The notes under the pieces: model-generated | What the model saw: only the letters and a program-made list of their open reading frames with translations | Told to the model about the DNA's origin: nothing | The model's database searches: none | Source of the DNA: Isoetes taiwanensis | Taxonomy: Eukaryota; Streptophyta; Lycopodiopsida; Isoetales; Isoetaceae | DNA: 64,000 nucleotides | NCBI GenBank assembly: GCA_021234155.1 | Contig: JAJEKV010000004.1 | Coordinates: 2,435,248-2,499,247 of the forward strand | Direction: 5' to 3' | Part shown: in pieces, positions 37,927-46,689 of the stretch | How positions within the stretch are numbered: the first letter of the stretch is position 1 | How the letters are laid out: every line of letters begins with the position of its first letter | Made by a program: the position numbers and the translations under genes

Positions 37927-38865
37927 TTATTCAGATGAAGAAGCGGACAAAGACTCCCTCTCCGAACTATTTGGGCTCTGTGGTGAGATGTCCCGCTTGC
38001 GCCTCTTGGACGGACCAGCTAAATGTTTTCCTCTGCGCTTAGAGGGTTCCTCTTCAGATGACTGTTCCTCTTCTGCACTCACCTGGGGCGACCTTGCTGT
38101 TCTCGACATTCCACCCAATACAAGTTTAGGGGCAGCTCTACGGGGAATAGCTGTAGCAGGTGTCCTCGCCTTCTTTGCTGCTGTCTCGGTCTCCATGGGC
38201 GCTGGCGCCTGCGCTTGTGCTGTCTCACTCTTCTTGTATCTAGACTTAAGCCACTTAGTATCGTATACTTTAGGTTGGTTTTTGCCTTGATACTCCGTGA
38301 ACAGTGCTTTCGACCTGTTCTGTTTGTGTTCTAATATCCACTGCCTGACAGCGTAGTAGCCGTCCAAGATATCAGTTCTTGATTTGATGCCCGAGCGCTC
38401 TAAACTTTCATATGAGTCTAGCGCCCATCCTTTATGAGCGCAAGATTGTGGGCTTTCCTTTATACTTGCGTTCATCATACATGGCTCGTAGCTAGAAAGT
38501 GGAACTTTATAATGGACGAAAGCCCGATCTACGGTGTCTTCAACATCGATGAGGAAGTCATGATTGTTCTCAGGTGAGACCTCCATGTCGATGACGATAC
38601 CCGCCGAGTTCATTTTTCCTGTCCCTCTCTTGCCAAAGAAAAGCAAAAGATCCTTGAGGTGGTTTGTCTGGGACCCAGGATGAATATTCCCTATCTCTAT
38701 GCACCAGTACCATTCCTCAGCAACCGTCAAAACTTCATGGGGCACTACCTGGATGCCAGCAAACAGCTCTTTCTCTTCTTCTGTTCTTGCATCCTCTCTT
38801 GCAATAGCCTCTGCAAATTTGGGTGCGGGACCAGGAACCCGAGCAGTCTGCTTTGTTCGCGCCAT
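37927..38865 (-). CDS. Protein with exact histone H3 N-terminal tail, 312 aa
   Basis: Intact ORF from ATG at 38865. Residues 1-9 are MARTKQTAR, identical to the start of histone H3 (R2, K4, R8 included); residue 10 is V where H3 has K9, then PGPAPKFAEA. No histone fold follows. Residues 20-120 are unrecognised and acidic in part, 140-210 are mixed (DILDGYYAVRQWILEH, then YDTKWLKSRYKKSE), and 220-312 are low complexity with basic clusters (AKKAR, SKRRGK, SKRRKR) and acidic serine runs, suggesting a nuclear protein. The start is favoured because a good acceptor (TTTCCGTTCTGCAG) lies 8 bp before the ATG, so an upstream non-coding exon is likely. Three palindromes lie 79-214 bp upstream. It could be a decoy for H3K4 readers or writers, or a capsid or transposition protein. 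Function is unknown. Confidence 0.6.
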   Translation of the reverse strand: MARTKQTARVPGPAPKFAEAIAREDARTEEEKELFAGIQVVPHEVLTVAEEWYWCIEIGNIHPGSQTNHLKDLLLFFGKRGTGKMNSAGIVIDMEVSPENNHDFLIDVEDTVDRAFVHYKVPLSSYEPCMMNASIKESPQSCAHKGWALDSYESLERSGIKSRTDILDGYYAVRQWILEHKQNRSKALFTEYQGKNQPKVYDTKWLKSRYKKSETAQAQAPAPMETETAAKKARTPATAIPRRAAPKLVLGGMSRTARSPQVSAEEEQSSEEEPSKRRGKHLAGPSKRRKRDISPQSPNSSERESLSASSSE

Positions 38866-38943
38866 AATAATTCCTGCAGAACGGAAAGTAGTGTTAGTAC
38901 TTGGGAGACTTGGGGCTGAAGAGACGGTTGCATCATAGAGGCC

Positions 38944-39079
38944 AAATTGGGCGCCCGCCCAATTTGGCCGGATCCCTACGCACACCAAATTGGGCGCCCG
39001 CCCAATTTACTCCTGCTCAAATCTACCATCCAAGGAAGTCGTGCTGTCCTTAAGAGTAAATTGGGCGTCCGCCCAATTT
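38944..39079 (-). promoter_or_regulatory. Triple palindrome upstream of the H3-mimic ORF
   Basis: Three full copies (38944-38965, 38987-39008, 39058-39079) in 136 bp, the densest group. The first extends to a 30-bp palindrome (38940-38969) flanked by GGCC. If the acceptor at about 38874 is used, they lie in the 5' intron or promoter. Confidence 0.6.
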
Positions 39080-40261
39080 GGTGTGAAGGAGAAGTTCGTT
39101 CTATTGCCCATGAGCGTAGTGAAGATACCCCTCGTGATAGAAGGGTAGCCTACCGGAGAAAAAGGCCAATGTTGTGCAAAATGAAAGCCCCTCAGAGAAG
39201 CAATTGGGTGCCCTATGAAGTTCTGCACACAGGTATGCATTTGCGGGGACCAGTGAGGCATCTAGAAGATGTTAATTTGTCAGCCACAGCCCAATTTCCT
39301 CAAAGCAAAAGTGGGATACCCCGAGGTTTATGATATGGCATACTCAATCAGGCAGGCGCTCAAGTTTATATTAAGATAAGATAGTAGTCCAGCTTACCTT
39401 TGCCTCCTGTGGTGGGGCGAGATGCCATCAACTGCTAAGATTCCTTGGTGTACAGGGGTTCCCAGGCGATAGGACAATGAACAGAGGAAGGCGCCAACAG
39501 GATGGCGACAAGCGGCCGAGAAACACAAGGCGCCAAGTGCTCGATCCGAAGCCGACAGCTGGTTCGGGAGTATGGTGCGGCGACAGGATAGGGATGAGAA
39601 TGACTTTCGTGGGTAAAAAATATGAAGGCGACAGTGTTAAGCGGAGCAGAAAGCGCCAAAGAAGCACAGAATTTTCTAAAACTGCAGTCGAGGAGAATGA
39701 GGGGCTTTTAAAGGGTTATGGACCTTTCATGAGCGGAAGACAAGTGTCGTGCATGTAAGAGTTTGGCCTTTTCAAATAAAAATGGACCGTTGATGGGTTC
39801 GAGTGTGAGGAATTAATTGTGGACCTTATTAATAAATGCACGGAGATTTTAAATTTCAAATCCGTCATTTAAAGCCTGCCCAAATTTAATTCGAGTCATG
39901 CACGTGTCGCACGTGTTTTAGGCAGGAAGTTGTGTTTAAAAGTTCGGGGCCGGACATATTACTTCGAAATTAGGGGGGACATTTAACTTTCAAAATAGGG
40001 GGGAAATTACATTCAAATTTTGGGGGGAATTTGTGTTTAAATGTAAATGCGCTTCAAACCTATTGTTTTTCCTTTGTATTGCTCTGTTTGGCTACTATCT
40101 TCTCTTCAAGACGCAAACATCTTCAGCGCTTCATACTCATGGCCACGAAATCTCCAAAGGTTTGTGCTGCTCCTCAGTTTTATTCGCCATAGCTCGATGT
40201 ATAATTACTGCAAATCTAATCTGAAGGGATGTAATCATTCACGCCTTTCCATTCACGGATG
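39080..40261. other. Spacer within the palindrome-rich block
   Basis: A small basic open frame (39477-39758, MNRGRRQQDGDKRPRNTRR) is unrecognised and has no promoter signals I can see. Runs such as TTAGGGGGGACATT and AAATTTTGGGGGGAA at 39.97-40.03 kb form a short imperfect repeat. Confidence 0.4.
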
Positions 40262-40345
40262 TTCATTCACACCTCTTCAAGCACGCCTGTTCATTCACAC
40301 CTCTTCATTCACGCCTGTTCATTCACACCTCTTCATTCACGCCTT
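40262..40345. repeat. 14-bp minisatellite TTCATTCACRCCTS, six units
   Basis: Units alternate TTCATTCACACCTC and TTCATTCACGCCTG, giving a 28-bp higher-order period. One unit has AAGCAC in place of ATTCAC. Partial units precede it. Confidence 0.85.
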
Positions 40346-40701
40346 TTCGATGGCGCCTGTTGATTTGCTCCTCATCATTCACCGGGGTGGTAGTTCGGTC
40401 ACATTTTTGAAGTTTGGACTTTGACATCTACTGTCACATTTACATAAACTCTAAGTTTCGATGCAGTCCTTCCTTTTCCTGAAATTGGTGTGCAGAAATT
40501 GTGTGCCTGCTCTTTTCTCCATGCTCGTTTGTTTGTCCCCAAGAACTACCCTGATAAGTCCACCCTTGTTTGTAGTCAGGCCCTTCCAATGCTCGATTGT
40601 ATTTGTTTTGGTAGCTCAATGATAATTCCACTTAGGTGTGCAGTCCAACCCTCCCCCCTTCAATCGAAGGGGGTTCTTTTAGTGTCTGCCTCGTTCAGTT
40701 A

Positions 40702-40757
40702 CATCTACAGAAAGGGACAAATTGGGCGGCCGCCCAGTTTGTCCCTTTGTGTAGATG
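40702..40757. repeat. 56-bp near-perfect palindrome containing one 22-bp site
   Basis: Arms of 28 bp (starting CATCTACAGAAAGGGACAAA) match at 26 of 28 positions with no loop. The centre is GGCGGCCGCC. It is the longest extension of the palindrome family here and could extrude as a cruciform. Confidence 0.9.
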
Positions 40758-41015
40758 ACCAGATAGGTGAAATTGGCCGGGTGGGCAAACTGTATCTCAA
40801 GTTGTGCCTATTGTGCCTTTTCTCAAGTTGTCACTCGAATGTGTTTTCTTTGTGGCAGCTAAATTGGGCGGGCGCCGAGTCTCTGCCTTCTTTACAGTTC
40901 TTCTACAACCACGACCAAATTGGGCGGGCGCCCAATTTGTCCGCGGTCATGGCCTGTTCAGAGCGAGAACCCTTTTTTGTACCCATTGTGAGACTGACTG
41001 CATCAATACTAACCT

Positions 41016-41023
41016 TATATAAG
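41016..41023 (+). promoter_or_regulatory. TATA-like box before the DUF7869-like gene
   Basis: TATATAAG, with the palindrome 41039-41060 centred about 33 bp after its start, where transcription would be expected to begin. The pairing of TATA box and palindrome is by position only. Confidence 0.35.
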
Positions 41024-41058
41024 CGCCTCATTCGGTTCAAATTGGGCGGCCGCCCAAT

Positions 41059-44000
41059 TTGCAACAAGGGGAATCTAAAGACCTCATATGTAAAAAAGGG
41101 CACCCGCCCAATTTCATTGTCCGTGTAACCATTGAATGGCCATCCCCCCATGTCCTTTGCATTGCTTTCTCGTCTTCCTTACTCGATTTTAACACTACTG
41201 AAATCCTTGTGCAGGTTGTGTATCTCTTTCTTAATGAACATCTAGTAGCAAAGGGAGTTGTGGGGCAAATGACACAATGCCACTTCAAGGAAATATCGAA
41301 TGGAGTAGTGAGCGTAGGTGTGGAGGAAGTGTTCGAAGGCCACCATACCCTTCCTTGGCCAACTCCAGATGCAAACACAATAGCAGAAGCCAGGGGCTCA
41401 TTCGTTCTCTGGAGAAGTGAAGATGCTCGTGAGTCGCCGCTAATGACGCCCCCAAAGAAAAGACAAATGGACAGAGGTGGGAAAGGAGACACAACCGCTG
41501 ACAAGATATACCCTTCTTGAAAAGGATTGTGAGATATGGCACTCCTGCGACTCCATTATCGCCGGAAAGGGATTCATATCTTTCACTGGCCCCGATGATG
41601 CAGTTTGTGACCAGTTTCTGGGTTTCAAGTTTGTGGGAGTATCTCAGAATCGAAGATTTCCCTCTCCTTTCTCGAAGTGAACATCCGTTGCGGGGGTTTG
41701 CTTGCACCGCGAAACCAAGGATGCTCGTGAGATGGAACAATGACCTCGTCCGTGTTGATGGAGTAAAGGTCTCGGACATATTGACCGCAAAGATCGCAAC
41801 AGAAGCGAGATATTGTGTCCAGCCGGGGAGCTCGAGCATCGGCAGCACCCAAATTATGAGAAACGACATTACACTTTTCATTCCCGACAGCCCAGGAAGG
41901 TTGTAAGGCCACCAAAGCTTGCTCGTCTCATCACTCAGAATGCTATCCTCAGTTACAGGAGGACCTTGTGTTGCAAGAATAGGTGTTGCGTCAAGTTCTC
42001 TACGAATCAAGTTGTTAACATGCGAAAGGAATTCCTTGCCATGAAATCAAGTGATAGGGTTACTTTTGTTTATGACATCTTCGCCAACAACATGAAAGGT
42101 CGAAGAGTGGGACGACTAGTGCTGCAAGGGAATCTCGTTTGCGAAAGGGCATGGTACCTTGGTCTCGGGATCTCAAAGTCGGCATATCTGAAATGGAAGG
42201 CCCAATTTCTTGAGGGTGCACGCAAGGCCGAACATGGTAACTGTGGCACCTTGAAGCCTCGCTCCTCGACGCTGGCATGTGAGGCCGTGTTTTCCATGTT
42301 TGTGAGGGAGAACGGTGAATCCTTGCCCCACCGCAGTAGGAGAAACGAGGAGGGGATAAGAGAGTACGTCAGGAAGTTGCCTGCAATGTTTACGAAGTCC
42401 AGCATTCTAGAAGAGGTTAATGCAGAGGTTGTGGCATTGACTGGCAAGAAGGTATCACCGACAGGTTTTCATAGAACGTGGAGGCGGAGCTTCCGGGATG
42501 TCAGTATCGCAAAGAAAATTGCATTCTCCAAATGCGATACATGTGAGGTGATCCGTACAAAGTTACTGAAGACCAAAGATGAAGGAGAGAGGAGGATGCT
42601 GCATGATGAAAGAAGAGCGCATAGACTGGAGCAGGCCTCGTGTCGCACACAGTACTGGTCGTGGAGATTATACTCCCACAGGTATCCCGGCCAATATCTT
42701 TGTATTATTCACGACAAAATGGATCAAGCGAAAACAATGATTCCAAAATTGCAACAATCTGTGAAGTCTCTCTGGAGACTTGACAAGCTCAAAACTACAT
42801 TGACTAGTGCATTGACTCATGGCCATGGAAATGGATCCTATGGAAACTTTGCCTTGGACTTATGGCCAGATGACTCTAACTTCCATGTAGGTTCTTTGAA
42901 TAGCATCTTGAAGAGATTAGAGATGGGGCACGCAGTATGCGGGGAGGCCACCCGCCGATTCCCCTAATCATCTGCTCCAAAATGGGTGTCCTCCTTACGA
43001 GACACCACGGCCTTGGGGTCAAAGTTGTCACTATCCAATAACAGCATACCTGCTAATTTGCCACAGGCTGAGGGATCATCATTGAAGCCTCTGCCCAAGA
43101 TACTTTATTTGCAAACCGGACAATGCATCCGACGTAACAAGAATAGGTATGTCTTCTCCTATCTTTCTTACCTAGTATATCTTGGTGTGTTTGAAGAGAG
43201 ATTGAGCTAGGGTTCCCGATGCCCTACCATACACATGATGATATCGATGCCTTGTTTGGTAACTTCTCTACATCTTTAAAGAAGGCCGAGGTGCTCACAA
43301 TGCCGAACCACCGTATGAATTCCACAAATGCAACTTGAATACACCGTGTCCTATGTTGTTGACAAAGTTCCGGATTGGAAGGGTTTTATAGAAGGCTACA
43401 TACCGGATGGGGATGATAGATTGACAGTCATACCACCCCTCTAACTTTCAGATTCGCTATGAATGGTGATTGGCCATCATGTATTACAAAAACTCGACCC
43501 ACTTACTTGGATTGGTTGCCCGGGTTGGTGGAATAAAGATGTGGAAAGAAAAAGAGGACGGGAAGCCCATGATGCCGTTGGATATCCTAAGTCTTCCTCC
43601 CAAGAAATCGGTGAAGGACCTTGGCTCTTTTTGAAACAAGATCCACAAGCATATATTGCATTGGGTTGCTTGTTCAACTAGTAACAAGGTGCTCCGCAAA
43701 TAGCCAAGTACTCTGGCACGCTTCACGCCCACGATTCAATATTGGATGAAACTCTTGCAAGAACTTCGGGAACATCGCCAGGACGAAGGCACTTATAATG
43801 ACTTCGCGCCACGTACTAGGCAAGCGCCAGCTCCACCTCATGTAGTCAGTAGTGGTGGAGCCAATTGCTACTACCACTCCTCCTTATGTCGCCCCCGAAG
43901 GACAAACTGTCTTAGGATTCAACCCATACAAAGATTTGAAGAAAGGTATGTTTATTATGGCACGCCCTGATGATGTGCTGTGCCCAACTTGGGTGGGCCT

Positions 44001-44280
44001 AGCTACTGAGGACCCACAAATGGATGATAAGAAGGAGAACTTTGAGACTATTCTTGTGACTTGGTGGGAGCCAATCCCAGTGAGGAACCAAGTCTACCCA
44101 GCTAATTATGCCAATTGCTGGAAGAAGAGATGGAGGCCAACGACTGCAAGTGACCGCATAGAACTGGAGACTATCGACTACGCTTGGGAGCCATCAAACA
44201 AGAAGAAGATACCTAATACTATTAAGATACCCGTGCATGCTGCTGAGGCATATGCAGCACTCGCAGGGGATGTCAACTAG
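41059..44280 (+). pseudogene. DUF7869-like putative transposase gene, decayed
   Basis: Plus-strand pieces in order. A DUF8039-like segment comes first (VAKGVVGQM, SVGVEEVFEGHHTLPWPTPD, EARGSFVLW, 41240-41430). The longest frame, 41813-42967, holds CCKNRCCVKF, MRKEFLAM, a Cys-rich CDTCEVIRTKLLKT segment, YLCIIHDKMDQAKTMIPKLQ and THGHGNGSYGNFALDLWPDD. Then come NKNRYVFSYLSYLVYLGVFE (about 43.14 kb) and HTHDDIDALFGNFSTSLKKA (about 43.23 kb). A C-terminal module at 43852-44280 (FNPYKDLKKGMFIMARPDD, TWVGLATEDP, FETILVTWWEP) ends at 44280. The acidic blocks HDKMD, the segment before NKNRY and HTHDDID suggest a DDE-like nuclease core; that reading is inference and the family name is from memory. Frame changes and stops between pieces indicate decay or unmarked introns. 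Confidence 0.6.
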
Positions 44281-46134
44281 TGTATGAAAATGAGTCATTC
44301 ATGCAAGTGTACTAAAAAATGGTCCATAAATTCAGGTATTGTCCATAATTAATGAAATTGTGCTTGATAACACAAAAGCTTGTCTCTTGGAACCCGTACA
44401 TATGCCAATATGCTCGTATACTAGCATATCGTTATGCTCGTTTTCTAAACATTGTCAAGGACAATTTTGCTCTTGTTTCATGAATGTCGTGGGTATATTC
44501 ATGCATGTCTAATTAGTATAAACTGCATATTGAAGTCAACAACTTTGATGTCACCATTAGTGTGGTATTTTAAGCTACCATATGTTTCCAATAGTGGTGC
44601 GCGATACTTTGTTGTTATGGGGTGAATAAGAACAAGTGTGCGCCACTCGAAAGTCTAAAATCATATATGATTGCTTGACATAGCCACATAGCTATGTTCA
44701 TATTTCCAACCTATATCATAGGATCCCAAAGACCCACAAGTATAATACGTGCTTTGCCATGTATAATCTTGTTATGACATGTAATCATAATCCATTTACG
44801 TGTCATAATCTAGTGGATGATGTTATCCACAAGAACTTTCAATTCTTGTTAACTAGTCCGCATAGGCAAACTCTAGTTCGAAGTGCCCATACCCTAGGGA
44901 GCAATTTCTAGAAGGAGGGGCACAAACCCAAATTGCTAGTACAAGTGTGTATAAAGCACAACTTAGGAACTCAAACGCACTTTCCCCCCATATGCCATAC
45001 GACTGTGAATTGAGGGTTCTATCATCTTCCTTTCTTCCTTTCTTTCTTTCTTTCATGCTTCGTGATTTTACAATTTGTTGAAATCCTTGGACCAACATAA
45101 CTCAGGAATTAATTCTTGTCAGCAAGGATAAATTCTATATCGAGCACCCCCTCCGAGACAAGGCGGGAGAGAACCTCCTCCGCACACTGCAACATGGATG
45201 TTGCTTTTGGAGGATACAAATGAGGAAATGCTTCTCGATATGGAGGACCACATTAGCGAACTATCTAGAGCAATGGACACTTTGTTTGATCTCTTAATAG
45301 TGAGCCCTACCATATATTGAGTCAAGCTTTGTATATATGATATATTGTTATCAATAATCTACATTCTATGTGAATAAATTAGTATCAGCTAGTTCCTACT
45401 AGCAATGCTAGTTATTATTGTTCCATATGATCATAAACCACCATCCAGTCCTGGCGCTTGTTCCAAACAAGTTATCATTCATAAAGGAATTTCATACTCC
45501 AAGAAAAGTAATTTTCGACCTAACACATTCGGAATCTCTTCGAGATTCTTACTCTTGTAACCCTAATAGGAAATGTAATCTCTCATTTCTAGCCTCCCAC
45601 ATGCGTTATTGTTTGGGGTTCAACTTCCATGGCTAATGCATTATTTAATTGCCATTTTTCTTAAACAATTGCTCCATATACTAGCAATTGTCTTCTTCCT
45701 TCACTCAAAGTCATGTAGCCATGTCTTCCTATTGGATGTTAGTTAGCCCAAATAGAAGATAAGACACACACCATTTCATGTTTGGTTACCACACATGTTG
45801 AGCATGTAGTTGACCAAGATCACTAAGTGTATCCGGGGTAACTATTTCCTAGGGACCCGCCTAATATTACAATGTCAACCTTTTACTTCCACATGAATCG
45901 TTCTTGATTCTACTTGTAATAGACATAAAACATAGGATCAACATTCTCTATTTTGACTATCATTATTAGAAACCTACACTACTAAAGTGATATCCTTTTC
46001 ATAAGCTCAATATTTATAATCTAGTTTGTACACTACTACACTGCCTACCTAACATGTTCTATGAATGTAATCATTATCCACTTGCCCTCAAACACATGGT
46101 GCTATATATGGTACCATGATAGCTACATGGTAGT
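44281..46134. other. Spacer, no gene seen
   Basis: AT-rich, with a short CTTT-type tract near 45.03 kb. No coding exon recognised. Confidence 0.45.
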
Positions 46135-46675
46135 TATATATAGAGTTTTTTTGCATCGAGTATTTATACACAGTGTATTTATACATTGTGTATTTATACA
46201 TATCATATTTATACATAGAGCGGTTAAATATAGAGTAATTAGACATAGAGTATTTATGCATAGAGTATTTGTACATAGAGTAGTTATACATAGAGTATCT
46301 GTACATATAGAGTTTTTATGCATCGAGTATTTATACAACAGTGTATTTATACGTTGTGTATTTATACATATCATATTTATACATAGAGCGGTTAAATATA
46401 GAGTAATTAGACATAGAGTTTTTATGCATAGAGTATTTATACGTAGTATATTTATACATACAATATGTATACATAGAAAATTTATACATAGAGTATTTAT
46501 ACATAGAGTATTTATACATAGAGTATTTGTACATAGAATATTTGTACATAGAGTGGTTGTACATAGAGTAATTAAACATAGAGTTATTATGTATAGAGTA
46601 TCTATATATAGTGTATTTATACAAAGTACCATAGAGAATTTATACAGAGTATACAGAGTATATAGAGTACATAGA
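46135..46675. repeat. 15-bp minisatellite TATTTATACATAGAG with 167-bp higher-order repeat
   Basis: About 35 variant units. A block beginning AGAGTTTTT at 46142 is repeated from 46309 with the same order of variants (a GCGGTTAAATATAGAG unit, then a GTAATTAGACATAGAG unit), so the array grew partly by duplication of a 167-bp block. The long Tyr/Ile/Met-rich ORFs on both strands are artefacts of the 15-bp period. Confidence 0.9.
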
Positions 46676-46689
46676 GAATTCTATTTTCC

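Larger units (their letters stand above)
34166..41114. repeat. Cluster of 22-bp palindromes, arms AAATTGGGCG and CGCCCAATTT
   Basis: Perfect arms with a 2-bp centre: 34751-34772 (centre CC), 35891-35912 (GG), 38944-38965 (CC), 38987-39008 (CC), 39058-39079 (TC), 40917-40938 (GG), 41039-41060 (GC). One arm mismatch: 34166-34187 (CC), 37118-37139 (GG), 40719-40740 (GC). One arm decayed: 40861-40880 and 41094-41114. Half sites occur near 34233, 34866 and 37050-37210. I noticed no copy elsewhere in the window. Spacing is irregular and the flanks mostly differ, so this is a dispersed palindrome family, not a tandem array. Some copies extend into longer palindromes. Possible roles are protein-binding site, cruciform-forming mobile palindrome or element-specific regulatory site; none is shown. 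Confidence 0.92.

Noticed and set aside
37927-38865. Histone H3 gene or H3 pseudogene
   Set aside because: Identity stops after ARTKQTAR; no histone fold follows and the length is 312 residues.
34166-41114. CRISPR array
   Set aside because: Spacing is irregular (tens of bases to kilobases), repeats are palindromic, and the DNA is eukaryotic with introns.
34166-41114. E2F-type or Site II/TCP promoter elements as the explanation of the palindromes
   Set aside because: The arms contain TGGGCG, near the TGGGCY of Site II, but full 22-bp symmetry, the variable centre and the confinement to one transposon-like block do not fit ordinary promoter motifs.
40490-41128. 212-codon plus-strand ORF
   Set aside because: It is carried by several palindromes, which translate into recurring IGRPP or NWAGAQ strings in different frames. 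Composition is not protein-like and no family is recognised.
41285-42010. 241-codon minus-strand ORF
   Set aside because: It is antisense to the DUF7869-like gene, which has recognisable motifs on the plus strand.
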